41,685 bases of DNA from an uncultured Eubacteriales bacterium. GTDB lineage: Bacteria; Bacillota; Clostridia; Oscillospirales; Acutalibacteraceae. The position numbers and the translations under genes are program-made. Shown here one piece after another: positions 33,565-41,685 of this stretch (position 1 is the first letter of the stretch; each line of letters begins with the position of its first letter). The DNA is taken from assembly GCA_949296825.1 (NCBI GenBank), contig CASFQZ010000004.1, forward strand, positions 1 through 41,685, in the 5' to 3' direction. The notes below the pieces were generated by a model. The model was not told the DNA's origin. It did no database searches and worked only from the letters and a program-made list of their open reading frames with translations.

Positions 33565-36402
33565 GTGGCACAAAAAAATTTAGTCGTTCAGGGCGCGCGG
33601 GAGCATAACCTGAAAAATATCGACGTAACCATCCCGCGGGATAAGCTGGTGGTCTTTACGGGGCTGTCCGGTTCGGGCAAATCCTCTCTGGCGTTTGATA
33701 CCATTTACGCCGAGGGACAGCGGCGCTATGTGGAATCGCTCTCTTCCTATGCCCGTCAGTTTTTGGGACAGATGGAAAAGCCCAATGTGGATTCCATTGA
33801 GGGACTGTCTCCCGCCATTTCCATTGATCAGAAAACCACCTCCAAAAATCCCCGCTCCACCGTCGGTACGGTGACGGAGATTTATGACTACCTGCGCCTT
33901 TTGTACGCGCGCATCGGCATTCCCCACTGTCCGGTCTGCGGGCGCGAAATCAAACAGCAAACCGTGGATCAGATCGTCGATCAGATTCTTGCGCTGCCCG
34001 AGGGTACCCGCTTTCAGGTGCTGGCGCGGACGGTCAACGGGCGAAAGGGCGAGCATATCAAAGAGCTGGACGCCGCCCGTCGTTCCGGCTATGCCCGTGT
34101 GCGCGTAGACGGAAATATGTACGATTTATCCGAGGATATTTTTCTGGATAAAAATAAAAAGCATACCATCGATGTGGTGGTTGACCGATTGGTGGTCAGG
34201 GAAGCCGTCCGCTCGCGGCTGACCGATTCCATTGAAATCGCCTCCAAGCTTACCGGCGGCACCGTGCTGATTGACGTGATCGGCGGGGAAGAGATGCTGT
34301 TTTCTCAGAACTGGTCCTGCCCCGAGCATAATTTCAGCATGGAAGAGCTGACGCCTCGGATGTTTTCCTTCAACAATCCCGCCGGCGCCTGTCCGACCTG
34401 CACCGGCTTGAGCTTCTTTATGAAGGTCAACCCCGATCTGGTGATTCCCAACCGCCGTCTTTCCATTGCCGAGGGCGCGATTCGCGCGCCGGGCTGGACG
34501 GTGATGGATAAGGGCACCGTTGCGCGGATGTATATGGACGCGCTGGCGAAGCAGTATGACTTTTCCCTGAGCACGCCGGTCAAGGACCTGCCGCAGAGCG
34601 TGGTGGATAAGATTTTGTTCGGCACGGGCAGAGAAAAGCTGAAGCTGACCCGCAGCGGCGGGTACGGCAGCGGTACCTATCAGCATGAATTTGAGGGGAT
34701 TGTCAACAATCTGGACCGCCGTTACCGCGAATCCACCAGCGAATGGGCGCGGTATGAGATTGAGCAGTTTATGTCCACCGAAACCTGCCCGGACTGTGGC
34801 GGTGCGCGGCTGAAAAAGGAAATCCTTGCCGTTACCGTCGCGGGAAAAAATATCGATGAATTTACCCATCTTTCGGTCAGAAAAGCGCTGGAATTTATTG
34901 AAAAGATTGAGCTGACCGAGCGGGAGCATATGATTGCAGATCAGATTCTGAAGGAGATCCGCTCCCGGCTGCATTTTCTGGTCAGCGTCGGGCTGGATTA
35001 CCTGACCCTGGCGCGGGCTTCGGCGACGCTCTCCGGCGGCGAGAGTCAGCGCATCCGTCTGGCGACGCAGATCGGCTCCTCGCTGATGGGGGTTTTGTAT
35101 ATTCTGGACGAGCCGAGCATCGGGCTGCACCAGCGCGACAACGCCAAATTGCTGCAAACCTTGAAGGAGCTGCGGGATCTGGGCAATACCCTGATCGTGG
35201 TCGAGCACGACGCGGAAACCATGTTTGCCGCCGACTATATTGTGGACATTGGTCCCGGCGCCGGCATCCATGGCGGGGAGGTGGTCTGCGCAGGGACGCT
35301 CAAGCAGCTGCTGAAGTGCAAAAAATCCATCACCGGTCAATATTTAAGCGGAGAAAAGCAAATTCCGATTCCCGAAAAGAGAAGGGCAGGCAACGGGCAG
35401 TTTTTGGAGATCCGCGGCGCCCGGGAGAACAACTTAAAAGATATTGATGTGCGCATTCCGCTGGGCGCGTTTGTCTGCGTGACCGGTGTGTCCGGCTCGG
35501 GAAAATCCTCCCTGATCAACGAAATATTGTATAAGCGCCTTGCCAATGAGCTGAACGGCGCGAAAAAAGCGCCGGGAATGTGCGATGAAATTCTCGGCGT
35601 ATCGCAGCTGGATAAAATCATCAATATCGACCAGTCGCCCATCGGCAGAACGCCCCGCTCCAACCCTGCCACCTATACCGGCGTATTTACCGACATTCGC
35701 CAGCTTTTCGCCATGACCCAGGACGCGAAAATGCGCGGCTATTCGCCGGGGCGCTTTTCCTTCAACGTCCCCGGCGGTCGCTGCGAGGCGTGCCAGGGGG
35801 ACGGTATTGTGAAAATCGAAATGCACTTTTTGGCGGATGTTTACGTTCCCTGCGAGGTCTGTAAGGGCGCGCGTTTCAATCGCGAAACGCTGGAAGTGAA
35901 ATATAAGGGGAAAAATATTTACGATGTGCTGGAAATGACCATCGAGGAAGGAATGAACTTTTTCTCCGGCATCCCGAAGATCGAGCGCAAGCTGCGTACC
36001 CTCTATGATGTGGGGCTGGGGTATGTAAAGATCGGGCAGCCCGCCACGACCCTTTCCGGCGGCGAGGCGCAGCGCGTCAAGCTGGCGACGGAGCTGTCCA
36101 AGCGCTCCACCGGAAGGACGATTTATATTCTGGATGAGCCGACCACCGGTCTTCACACGGCGGACGTCCATAAGCTGATCGATGTTTTGCAGCAGCTGGT
36201 GGATGGCGGCAATTCCATCGTGGTCATCGAGCATAATCTGGATGTAATTAAAACCGCCGATTATATCATTGATATGGGACCCGAGGGCGGCGACGGCGGC
36301 GGGACCGTGATTGCGGAAGGGACGCCAGAGCAGGTCGCCGGGATCCCCCAAAGCTACACCGGGCAGTATCTGAAACGAATTTTTCAAGGGGAACGGTTTT
36401 GA
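33565..36402 (+). CDS. uvrA: excinuclease ABC subunit A
   Basis: A 945-residue ABC ATPase that finds bulky DNA lesions as a dimer. There are two nucleotide-binding halves: Walker [11 protein letters not shown] near the N-terminus and [10 protein letters not shown] at about residue 640, with signatures [14 protein letters not shown] and [14 protein letters not shown]. Zinc-binding cysteines are in [27 protein letters not shown] and CEVCKG. Length is normal. The start is GTG immediately after the uvrB stop, with AGGGAAAA upstream, so translation is coupled. No clear terminator follows before the upp promoter. Confidence 0.97.
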   Translation: MAQKNLVVQGAREHNLKNIDVTIPRDKLVVFTGLSGSGKSSLAFDTIYAEGQRRYVESLSSYARQFLGQMEKPNVDSIEGLSPAISIDQKTTSKNPRSTVGTVTEIYDYLRLLYARIGIPHCPVCGREIKQQTVDQIVDQILALPEGTRFQVLARTVNGRKGEHIKELDAARRSGYARVRVDGNMYDLSEDIFLDKNKKHTIDVVVDRLVVREAVRSRLTDSIEIASKLTGGTVLIDVIGGEEMLFSQNWSCPEHNFSMEELTPRMFSFNNPAGACPTCTGLSFFMKVNPDLVIPNRRLSIAEGAIRAPGWTVMDKGTVARMYMDALAKQYDFSLSTPVKDLPQSVVDKILFGTGREKLKLTRSGGYGSGTYQHEFEGIVNNLDRRYRESTSEWARYEIEQFMSTETCPDCGGARLKKEILAVTVAGKNIDEFTHLSVRKALEFIEKIELTEREHMIADQILKEIRSRLHFLVSVGLDYLTLARASATLSGGESQRIRLATQIGSSLMGVLYILDEPSIGLHQRDNAKLLQTLKELRDLGNTLIVVEHDAETMFAADYIVDIGPGAGIHGGEVVCAGTLKQLLKCKKSITGQYLSGEKQIPIPEKRRAGNGQFLEIRGARENNLKDIDVRIPLGAFVCVTGVSGSGKSSLINEILYKRLANELNGAKKAPGMCDEILGVSQLDKIINIDQSPIGRTPRSNPATYTGVFTDIRQLFAMTQDAKMRGYSPGRFSFNVPGGRCEACQGDGIVKIEMHFLADVYVPCEVCKGARFNRETLEVKYKGKNIYDVLEMTIEEGMNFFSGIPKIERKLRTLYDVGLGYVKIGQPATTLSGGEAQRVKLATELSKRSTGRTIYILDEPTTGLHTADVHKLIDVLQQLVDGGNSIVVIEHNLDVIKTADYIIDMGPEGGDGGGTVIAEGTPEQVAGIPQSYTGQYLKRIFQGERF

Positions 36403-36429
36403 AAATTGCGGCAAAATCCCGTATTTATC

Positions 36430-36458
36430 TTGCAAAATCGACGGCGAGATAGTATAAT
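36430..36458 (+). promoter_or_regulatory. sigma-A promoter of upp
   Basis: TTGCAA (36430-36435) and a perfect TATAAT (36453-36458) are 17 bases apart. Confidence 0.85.
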
Positions 36459-36492
36459 CGATGTGAAATAAACTGTCGGAGGTTTTGTGTCG

Positions 36493-37125
36493 ATGTATCA
36501 GCAGGTTACCGTTACCAACCATCCCCTGATCCAGCATAAGCTGGCGATTTTGCGGGATAAAAACACCAGTTCCAAGGATTTCCGCGATTTGGTCCGTGAG
36601 ATTTCCATGCTTATGTGCTACGAGGCAACCAGAGATCTGCCTCTGGAGGAAATCGAAGTCGAAACGCCAGTGGCAGTCGCCAAGGCAAAGGTTATTTCCG
36701 GCAAAAAGCTGGCGTTTGTGCCGATTCTGCGCGCCGGTATCGGCATGGTGGATGGTATGCTCGCCCTGCTGCCCTCCGCCCGGGTGGGGCATATCGGTAT
36801 GTATCGCGATCCCGATACCCATATGCCGGTGGAATATTATTGCAAGCTGCCGGCAGATGTCAACGAGCGGGACGTGATTTTGCTGGACCCGATGCTGGCT
36901 ACCGGCGGCTCCGCCATCGACGCAATCAACCAGATCAAAAAACGTCATCCCCATTCGATCAAATTTATCGGCATCATCGGCGCGCCGGAGGGCTTGAAGG
37001 CGCTGACCGAGGCCCATCCGGACGTACAGGTCTATCTTGCCGCGCTGGACGAAAAGCTCAATGAGCATGCCTATATCGTCCCCGGACTGGGCGATGCGGG
37101 CGATCGGATTTTCGGGACCAAATAA
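36493..37125 (+). CDS. upp: uracil phosphoribosyltransferase
   Basis: A 210-residue type I phosphoribosyltransferase that salvages uracil to UMP with PRPP. The N-terminal [26 protein letters not shown] is diagnostic. [12 protein letters not shown], the PRPP loop [18 protein letters not shown], and [11 protein letters not shown] follow, and the end [13 protein letters not shown] binds uracil. GGAGG (36478-36482) is 10 bases before ATG 36493 but only 4 before the in-frame GTG 36487, so ATG is preferred. No PyrR-type leader is seen. Confidence 0.96.
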   Translation: MYQQVTVTNHPLIQHKLAILRDKNTSSKDFRDLVREISMLMCYEATRDLPLEEIEVETPVAVAKAKVISGKKLAFVPILRAGIGMVDGMLALLPSARVGHIGMYRDPDTHMPVEYYCKLPADVNERDVILLDPMLATGGSAIDAINQIKKRHPHSIKFIGIIGAPEGLKALTEAHPDVQVYLAALDEKLNEHAYIVPGLGDAGDRIFGTK

Positions 37126-37154
37126 AACAGGCAGCAAAGAATCCTTTTGCTGAA

Positions 37155-37216
37155 AACAGGACGGTCGGTCCTGCATGGCGGAAAGACGCCGTTTGACCGA
37201 CTGTCCTGTTCTTTTG
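37155..37216 (+). terminator. long-stem terminator after upp
   Basis: Arms of 16 bases (AACAGGACGGTCGGTC at 37155-37170, GACCGACTGTCCTGTT at 37195-37210) pair with one mismatch. A second small stem (GGCG/CGCC) lies in the loop. CTTTTGT follows. The structure stops 28 bases before the next gene. Confidence 0.75.
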
Positions 37217-37243
37217 TAAAAATAGAAGGAGCTCGGGCGGAAT

Positions 37244-38017
37244 ATGGAATTTTATGAGCTGTTGGAAGAAATTACCGAGGCGGTGCCTGCCGGGTATGAA
37301 AACATTGCGGCGCTCCTGACGGCGGCGCTGCCCTGGGTGATGGGCATCTGCGCTTTGGCGACCTGCTTTTTCGGACATAAGGTCCATAAAATCTGGAATG
37401 CCTTTTTCTTTTTCTGGATTGGCTTTTTGACGCCGGTTTTTGTGATTGGCTTGCTGGCAAGCCCGGAAGGCTTCTGGATGGAGCTGGTAATCCTGCTCGG
37501 CGTTGTTACCGGCGGTGTCTGTGCCTTTTTTTCCAAAAAGCTGCTCAAGCTGCAATTGTTTGTTACGACCTTCTTTCTGACCTTTGCCGCTTTGCCCTCC
37601 TATTTGCTCTTTCTGGGCGAAATCGGCAGCGTGGCGGTCGGTTTCCTCGGCGCCGTCGCCGCCGGGGTGCTGAGCATGAAATATAAGTATATCATGACCC
37701 TTGTCACCACTTCCTTTACCGGTGCGTCGCTGTTTTTTGTGCCGATCCAGGCGAAAACCGCGCTCTCCGACGGCGCAGCCGCCATCCTCTCCCTTTTATT
37801 GGGCGCCGCCGGTCTTGCCGTCCAGATTTTTATTGAGCGGAAAGAGCTGCAGGAGAGCGGCGAAGCCGTGGTCAACGGCTTTCGTACCGCAAAGAAAAAA
37901 CTCACCGCCCGGAAAAGAGTCGGTGAGACGGCGCAGCCGCAGCCCGACCCGCGCAAGGAAGCAGCGCAGGGAATTCCTCAGCCCGAAGACGCGGCGGCGT
38001 CCGAGCGGTTGGATTAA
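37244..38017 (+). CDS. seven-helix membrane protein of unknown function (TMEM198/DUF4203-like)
   Basis: A 257-residue integral membrane protein. Hydrophobic segments lie at about 22-42, 50-70, 78-96, 101-121, 125-142, 147-163 and 173-193. The layout and the GHKVHKIWNAFFFFWIGFL region recall TMEM198/DUF4203-type proteins, but the match is loose. The last ~60 residues are cytosolic and basic, then Gln/Pro/Glu-rich. The ribosome site (AGAAGGAG) is 12 bases from the start. It follows the long upp terminator with no visible promoter, so it may rely on read-through. Function is not assigned. Confidence 0.75.
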   Translation: MEFYELLEEITEAVPAGYENIAALLTAALPWVMGICALATCFFGHKVHKIWNAFFFFWIGFLTPVFVIGLLASPEGFWMELVILLGVVTGGVCAFFSKKLLKLQLFVTTFFLTFAALPSYLLFLGEIGSVAVGFLGAVAAGVLSMKYKYIMTLVTTSFTGASLFFVPIQAKTALSDGAAAILSLLLGAAGLAVQIFIERKELQESGEAVVNGFRTAKKKLTARKRVGETAQPQPDPRKEAAQGIPQPEDAAASERLD

Positions 38018-38019
38018 AT

Positions 38020-38086
38020 GCCGAAAGCCTGCGGGCAGCAGCCGTTCAAACGCCCTGCTTTTTTGCAAAGCGTGCCGGCTTTCGTC
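38020..38086. terminator. inverted repeat between convergent genes
   Basis: GCCGAAAGCC (38020-38029) and GGCTTTCGTC (38077-38086) can pair over 9 of 10 bases around a long loop that includes a run of six T. It lies between two converging genes and may help terminate both, though the shape is not classic. Confidence 0.3.
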
Positions 38087-38088
38087 AT

Positions 38089-38298
38089 TCAAGTCGATTT
38101 CTCTTCCAGCAGCCCATAGGTCTGATAATAGGACAAAAATGCCTGCAATTGGAGCTTGTTGGCGAAAAGCTGGCGGTAGGTGACGGTTTTTTCTTTGCCC
38201 TCGGCTTTGAGCAGAGACATTTTTTCCGTTGTGTTGTTATACTGCCTGAGAATGGCATCGAGCATTGCTTCAAAGGCTTCCAGTCGGTTTTCGTTCAT
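38089..38298 (-). CDS. small helical protein of unknown function
   Basis: A 69-residue soluble protein, mostly helical by residue pattern, with a possible short coiled coil (NRLEAFEAMLDAILRQYNNTTEKMSLLKAEG) and a second helix (YRQLFANKLQLQAFLSYYQTYGL). ATG 38298 is chosen: AGAGGA is 8 bases upstream. No cysteines, signal or membrane segment. I do not recognise a family. The good ribosome site and sensible composition support a real gene. Confidence 0.65.
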   Translation of the reverse strand: MNENRLEAFEAMLDAILRQYNNTTEKMSLLKAEGKEKTVTYRQLFANKLQLQAFLSYYQTYGLLEEKST

Positions 38299-38386
38299 GG
38301 GGATTTCCTCTCTTTGAAAAATGCAGATCCGCAAACGGATAGAAAAAGCAGCGGGGACGAGGCCGCTGGCTTTTTTGCCATGGTGA

Positions 38387-38415
38387 TTGCAAAGACTGCG
38401 GGAAGGGAGTATAAT
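38387..38415 (+). promoter_or_regulatory. sigma-A promoter of the MBL-fold gene
   Basis: TTGCAA (38387-38392) and TATAAT (38410-38415) are 17 bases apart. It is divergent from the small minus-strand gene. Confidence 0.85.
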
Positions 38416-38453
38416 AAAAGCAGCGGGAACCTGTCCGCGAAAGGAGGATTTTT

Positions 38454-39056
38454 ATGGCGATTTTGCTGTATCAGGGGCATGGCAGCCTGCGGGTGACTAC
38501 CGGCGGCGGGAAAGTGATCTATATCGATCCCTTTGTGGGGGAGGGTTATGACAAGCCGGCGGACCTGATTCTGGTGACCCACCAGCACCATGACCATAAT
38601 TGCGTCGAGCTGCCTGCCAAAAATCCCGGCTGCGTCATCTGGCAGAATACTCAGGCGCTGCAAGCGGGGAAATATCAGACCCTGCGTCTGGATTTTGCGA
38701 CGGTCGAGGCGGTTGAGGCGTACAATCACCATCATAAGAAATCGGAATGCGTCGGCTATCTTTTGACGGTGGACGGCGTTACGGTCTATTTCGCGGGCGA
38801 CACCGGCGAAACGGAGGAAATGACTCGTCTGGCGGCGCGTCATCTGGCGTATGCCGTTCTGCCGATGGATGCGACCTATACGATGGATGTGCCGGAGGCG
38901 ATACGCTGTGCCAATCGGATTGGCGCGAAACGGTCGATCCCCGTCCACATGGCGCCCGGCAAGCTGTATGATCCGAACCGCGCCAAAAAATTTACCGTTC
39001 CCGGCGCTTTGCTGATTGAACCCGGGGAAACCGTTTCCCTGGATGCCTTGTCCTGA
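38454..39056 (+). CDS. MBL-fold metallohydrolase (UlaG-like)
   Basis: A 200-residue metallo-beta-lactamase-fold hydrolase. The metal motif is THQHHDHN (H-x-H-x-D-H form), with further ligands likely in YFAGDTGETEEM and VHMAPGK. The opening GHGSLRVTTGGGKVIYIDPFVGEGYDKPADLILV matches the UlaG/YtkL-like branch. Members act on lactones, phosphodiesters or unknown small molecules, so the substrate is open. AAAGGAGG precedes the start. The next gene lies 18 bases on, so the two form an operon. Confidence 0.9.
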   Translation: MAILLYQGHGSLRVTTGGGKVIYIDPFVGEGYDKPADLILVTHQHHDHNCVELPAKNPGCVIWQNTQALQAGKYQTLRLDFATVEAVEAYNHHHKKSECVGYLLTVDGVTVYFAGDTGETEEMTRLAARHLAYAVLPMDATYTMDVPEAIRCANRIGAKRSIPVHMAPGKLYDPNRAKKFTVPGALLIEPGETVSLDALS

Positions 39057-39074
39057 GAGAGAAAGGAGATTTCG

Positions 39075-39470
39075 ATGAAACGCGTGTATGAGTTTTTGAA
39101 AAAAGCCGAGACCTATTATCTGGCAACGGCGGAGGGGGACCAGCCAAGGGTGCGTCCCTTCGGCACAATCAACGAGTTTGAAGGCAGGCTATATATCCAG
39201 ACCGGTAAAGCAAAGCCGGTCAGCCGTCAGATCGCCGCAAATCCCAGGGTCGAGCTCTGTGCCTTTTGCGGCGGTGAATGGCTTCGCGTTGCCTGTGAGC
39301 TTGTGGAGGATGACCGCATCGAAGCAAAAAAAGCCATGCTGGATGCCTATCCGAATCTGCGGGGGATGTACGACGAAAACGATGGCAATACCCAGGTGTT
39401 TTACATGAAAAACGCCACGGCGACCATCAGCTCATTCACCGCCGCGCCGGTGGAGATCCGCTTCGGATAA
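39075..39470 (+). CDS. pyridoxamine 5'-phosphate oxidase-like (split-barrel flavin) protein
   Basis: A 131-residue split-barrel protein. YYLATAEGDQPRVRPFGTINEFEGRLYIQTGKAKPVSRQIAANPRVELCAF is the typical PNPOx-like flavin-binding half. The family includes FMN or F420 reductases and haem-handling proteins as well as true PNPOx enzymes, and this short form lacks the full PNPOx dimer extension, so 'PNPOx-like' is as far as sequence allows. AAAGGAG precedes the start. A bidirectional terminator follows. Confidence 0.9.
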   Translation: MKRVYEFLKKAETYYLATAEGDQPRVRPFGTINEFEGRLYIQTGKAKPVSRQIAANPRVELCAFCGGEWLRVACELVEDDRIEAKKAMLDAYPNLRGMYDENDGNTQVFYMKNATATISSFTAAPVEIRFG

Positions 39471-39494
39471 TAGGGTCTTTCAAGTGAGCTTTTC

Positions 39495-39530
39495 AAAAAG
39501 GACGGCTCCGTCAAAGGAAGCCGTCCTTTT
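39495..39530. terminator. bidirectional terminator
   Basis: AAAAGGACGGCT and AGCCGTCCTTTT form a perfect 12-bp stem with A-run and T-run at its ends, so it serves both the PNPOx-like gene and the converging gene that ends at 39537. Confidence 0.92.
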
Positions 39531-39536
39531 GCTGCG

Positions 39537-39926
39537 TTACCGCTCCAGACGCACACCGGTGTCGCCGGTATCCCGGGCGATGGCGTCCGCAAGCGTTTCG
39601 TCGCCCAGCTCCAGCGCAAAAAATTCCCGCTGGGTCTCGCTCATGCGGCGCGGATACAGGCGGATTGCTTCGTCAACCTCGGCGAGAAGAACACATCCGC
39701 GCAGCTTTTCTTCTGTCAGCGCCGCGAGCTTGATGGCGTTGCGCAGCTGAAAGTCATCGTCATACAGGAATGCTTCCGGAAAGCCGAGACGGGCTTCCTC
39801 GAAAAAGCTGTCCCCATCCATCGCCGCCATTACCGCATCCGGCACATAATTTTGGACCAGACCGTTTTCATAGACCACCGCGACCAGCTCGCAGTCGGGC
39901 GTTTCATAGATTTTTGTTGTGATCAT
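39537..39926 (-). CDS. conserved-looking acidic protein of unknown function
   Basis: A 129-residue soluble acidic protein. It starts MITTKIYETPDCELVAVVYENGLVQNYVPDAVMAAMDGDSFF, a probable beta-rich part, followed by helices. It has two Cys (CELVAV and GCVLLAEVD), no signal and no membrane segment. TGGAGG is 5 to 6 bases before the start, and the shared terminator follows closely, which support a real gene. I do not recognise a family. It lies 80 bases downstream of the HAD phosphatase gene on the same strand and may be co-transcribed. Confidence 0.65.
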   Translation of the reverse strand: MITTKIYETPDCELVAVVYENGLVQNYVPDAVMAAMDGDSFFEEARLGFPEAFLYDDDFQLRNAIKLAALTEEKLRGCVLLAEVDEAIRLYPRRMSETQREFFALELGDETLADAIARDTGDTGVRLER

Positions 39927-40006
39927 AGCTGCCTCCAGAAGAGCGGCTGCTGTCAGCCGATTTTATATATTGATTTTTTCAATAGCTTTTGCTGAAAAAT
40001 CAGGTT

Positions 40007-40810
40007 TTACGTGGGGAGACTGCGCAGCTGCCGCAGCAGCTCACCGCAGTCGGGATAGGTGACAGTGGGTTTGGTATTGGATTTTTCCAGAATTTCCGGT
40101 GTGGTTTCGCCGCTCAGGACCAGGGCGGTTCTGGTTTTTGCGTTGACGCCGCTTTGAATATCGGTGTAGATCCGGTCGCCGATCACCAGCGTCTCTTCGG
40201 GGGAATAGCCCCATCTTTCCATCGCCAGCTGCGGCATCAGAGGGGATGGCTTGCCGATGAACAGCGGGCTTTTTCCCGTAGCGCGGCGCAGCATCTCGCT
40301 CATGGAGCCGCAGTCAGGCACATAGCCGAATTCCGTCGGGCAGACCCAGTCCGGATTGGTGGCGATATAGGGAATATCCCGCAGCAACAGACGGCTCATA
40401 TCCTCCAGCTTCCGGTAGGTCAGCTCTGTATCATAGCCGATCAGGGCGCAGGTGATTTCCTCGGAATAGGTGTCCCGGATGTCGAATCCCTGCTTTTTCA
40501 GTGCGTCCTTCAGCGATTGGGTGCCCATGACATAAATCACATCGTTTGCGTGGTGTTTTTTCAGATAATACGCCGTTGCCTGGGATGAAGTGATGAAGTC
40601 ATCCTCTTCGGCTGGTATGCCGAGACGCGCCCATTTCCTGATATAATCGACAACGCTTTTGGACGAATTGTTGGTCATAAACAGATATTTTTTTCCCTGC
40701 TGCCGTAAAAGCGCCAGAAGCTCCCCAGTAAAAGGAAAAAGCCGGTCGCCCAGATACAGCGTGCCGTCCATATCAAACAGAAAAAATCGGATTTTTTGCA
40801 GATCGAACAT
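40007..40810 (-). CDS. HAD-IIA family hydrolase (NagD/AraL-like phosphatase)
   Basis: A 267-residue haloacid dehalogenase-type phosphatase with a IIA cap. Motif I is DMDGTLYLG (nucleophile D13, acid D15), motif II MTNNSS, the motif III Lys is in FIGKPSP, and motif IV is VIGDRIYTDI. The NagD/AraL/PNP-like group acts on sugar or nucleotide phosphates; the substrate here is unknown. ATG 40810 follows GGAGAGG by 10 bases. It is divergent from the yerC-like gene. Confidence 0.93.
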   Translation of the reverse strand: MFDLQKIRFFLFDMDGTLYLGDRLFPFTGELLALLRQQGKKYLFMTNNSSKSVVDYIRKWARLGIPAEEDDFITSSQATAYYLKKHHANDVIYVMGTQSLKDALKKQGFDIRDTYSEEITCALIGYDTELTYRKLEDMSRLLLRDIPYIATNPDWVCPTEFGYVPDCGSMSEMLRRATGKSPLFIGKPSPLMPQLAMERWGYSPEETLVIGDRIYTDIQSGVNAKTRTALVLSGETTPEILEKSNTKPTVTYPDCGELLRQLRSLPT

Positions 40811-40836
40811 GCCATCATCGCCTCTCCACACATCGT

Positions 40837-40845
40837 ATTATAGCA
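40837..40845 (-). promoter_or_regulatory. extended -10 promoter of the HAD gene
   Basis: On the minus strand TGCTATAAT (TATAAT at plus 40837-40842, TG at 40844-40845) lies about 27 bases before the start. The -35 region has only TTGCGT at 18 bases, a weak match. Confidence 0.7.
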
Positions 40846-40912
40846 CATGCCCGCATGGAAACGCAAGCCATCCGTTCGCTGTGACCTTGCGCTCTTGAGT
40901 TAAGGGCGGAAT

Positions 40913-40926
40913 ATCCCCATGGGGAT
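40913..40926. promoter_or_regulatory. 14-base perfect palindrome, operator candidate
   Basis: ATCCCCATGGGGAT is a perfect palindrome in the divergent HAD/yerC region, 12 bases before the -35 of the yerC-like gene. It has no T-run, so it is not a terminator. A regulator dimer could bind here. Confidence 0.5.
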
Positions 40927-40938
40927 GTGAAATACCGC

Positions 40939-40967
40939 TTTACTTTTGCGCTGTAATATGGTAAACT
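40939..40967 (+). promoter_or_regulatory. sigma-A promoter of the yerC-like gene
   Basis: TTTACT (40939-40944) and TAAACT (40962-40967) are 17 bases apart with TG one base before the -10. Confidence 0.75.
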
Positions 40968-41000
40968 GTAAAGGCAATGAACGGGAAAGCCGGTGAAAAA

Positions 41001-41303
41001 ATGGCTGCTGCCAACAATCGCATTCATGATGATAATACGGATTTTTTGCTGAAGTGTATTTTGTCGCTGCAAACCTTGGACGAGTGCTACGCTTTTTTTG
41101 AGGATCTTTGTACGGTGCCGGAGATCAAATCCATGGCGCGGCGCATCGTTGTGGCGAAAATGCTGACTGAAGAAAAAAAGTATGAGGATATTGTGGAAAA
41201 AACCGGTGCGTCCACCGCGACCATCAGCCGGGTGAACCGCAGCCTCTGCTATGGCAATGACGGGTATACCAAGGTATTCCGCCGTCTGGAGGAAGAAAAA
41301 TGA
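41001..41303 (+). CDS. yerC: YerC/YecD family TrpR-related regulator
   Basis: A 100-residue DNA-binding protein with the Trp-repressor fold. LLKCILSLQTLDECYAFFEDLCTVPEIKSMARRIVVAKML then YEDIVEKTGASTATISRVNRSLCYGN matches the YerC/YecD family, with TGASTATISRVNRSL as the recognition part. ATG 41001 follows GGTGA. The in-frame ATG at 40977 would leave a leader of only a few bases. It is joined to the methyltransferase gene by ATGA overlap. The effector is not known in this family. Confidence 0.9.
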   Translation: MAAANNRIHDDNTDFLLKCILSLQTLDECYAFFEDLCTVPEIKSMARRIVVAKMLTEEKKYEDIVEKTGASTATISRVNRSLCYGNDGYTKVFRRLEEEK

Positions 41304-41685
41304 GCGCCTACCGTTCGCTGGCAGCGGTTTATGACCGGCTGACGGAAAACGTAGCGTATCGGCAAAGAGCGGAGTATATCTGCTCTTTGTTTTACCGTTA
41401 TGGTAAAAAGAGCGGCATTCTTCTGGACGCAGGCTGCGGCACCGGGAATTTTTCCGCGCTCTTTGCGGAAAAGGGCTACGAAGTGATCGGTGTGGACGAT
41501 TCGGAGGAAATGCTGATGGAAGCCCGGCGCAAACAGACGCAAACCGGGCAGGACATTCTCTATCTGCGGCAGGATATGCGGGCGCTGGATCTGTATGGTA
41601 CTGTGGATTGTGCCGTCTGCCTGCTGGACGGGTTGAACCATTTGCCGGGAAAGGAGAGCCTTTTTGCCGCGCTGCGCTCCATTGG
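41300..41685 (+). CDS. class I SAM-dependent methyltransferase (partial, runs off the right edge)
   Basis: The first 128 residues of a methyltransferase. YRSLAAVYDRLTENVAYRQRAEYI is the typical N-terminal helix. The SAM motif is LLDAGCGTGNFSALFAEKGYEVIGVDDSEEML, followed by LRQDMRALDLYGTVDCAVCLLDGLNHL. The gene starts inside the stop of the yerC-like gene (ATGA), so they are coupled. The C-terminal half, which decides the substrate, lies outside the window. Confidence 0.9.
   Translation, partial: MSAYRSLAAVYDRLTENVAYRQRAEYICSLFYRYGKKSGILLDAGCGTGNFSALFAEKGYEVIGVDDSEEMLMEARRKQTQTGQDILYLRQDMRALDLYGTVDCAVCLLDGLNHLPGKESLFAALRSI

Noticed and set aside
35434-37176. 580-codon open frame on the minus strand opposite uvrA and upp
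   Set aside because: Runs through two known genes and an intergenic promoter. No motifs.

Overview
This window is a gene-dense stretch of chromosome from a low-copy, G+C-rich Gram-positive anaerobe. The best guess is a gut-type member of Clostridia (Oscillospirales-like). The evidence is near-consensus sigma-A promoters with 17-base spacers, strong AGGAGG ribosome sites, frequent GTG and TTG starts, a tig-clpP-clpX block, a uvrB-uvrA pair, a YerC-type TrpR-family regulator and clostridial-style sugar genes. The genus is not resolved. I see no tRNA, rRNA, insertion sequence, integrase, CRISPR array or phage gene. No stretch over 300 bases lacks a gene.

Layout. 1-157: short 22-base tandem repeat and terminators. 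158-2703: minus-strand ilvA-ridA (threonine deamination plus enamine clean-up), divergent from an SCP2-fold protein with a long Lys/Ala/Glu repeat tail. 2832-5088: threonine synthase and a metallophosphoesterase. 5169-8640: proteostasis block (trigger factor, ClpP, ClpX). 8791-12440: two-gene sugar operon (GPH-family symporter plus family 2 glycoside hydrolase). 12549-14492, minus strand: MscL with a zinc ribbon, a Nudix hydrolase and a DUF368 (PopT-type) polyprenyl-phosphate transporter. 14615-14860: orphan FeoA-like protein.

15021-24544: nine-gene surface-glycan cluster on the plus strand (six glycosyltransferases, a beta-propeller glycan protein, UDP-GlcNAc 2-epimerase and a Wzx-like flippase). 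It starts at a clear promoter and ends at a clear terminator. No initiating phosphoglycosyltransferase and no Wzy polymerase are visible. 24687-25919: a lone L-rhamnose isomerase. 26041-30146: an IspD/TarI-family cytidylyltransferase that looks more like TarI, an unusual two-module glycosyltransferase-like protein with a degraded metal motif, then cysE and cysS. 30212-30682: YbaK-type Cys-tRNA deacylase. 30909-31451: TetR-family regulator with a palindrome inside its own promoter. 31603-36402: uvrB-uvrA, with a LexA-like box at the transcription start. 36493-37125: upp. 37244-39926: a seven-helix membrane protein, a small unknown protein, an MBL-fold hydrolase, a PNPOx-like protein and an unknown protein. 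40007-41685: a HAD-IIA phosphatase, divergent from a YerC/TrpR-like regulator coupled to a methyltransferase that runs off the right edge.

Most of the window is core metabolism and housekeeping. The accessory part is the glycan region. The DUF368 transporter beside it may recycle the lipid carrier the glycan genes would use, but that link is inference. No clearly new defence or mobile system was found. The best leads are the degenerate two-module glycosyltransferase next to a TarI-like enzyme, the MscL-zinc ribbon operon, the incomplete glycan cluster, and the regulatory palindromes at the TetR, uvrBA and yerC promoters.
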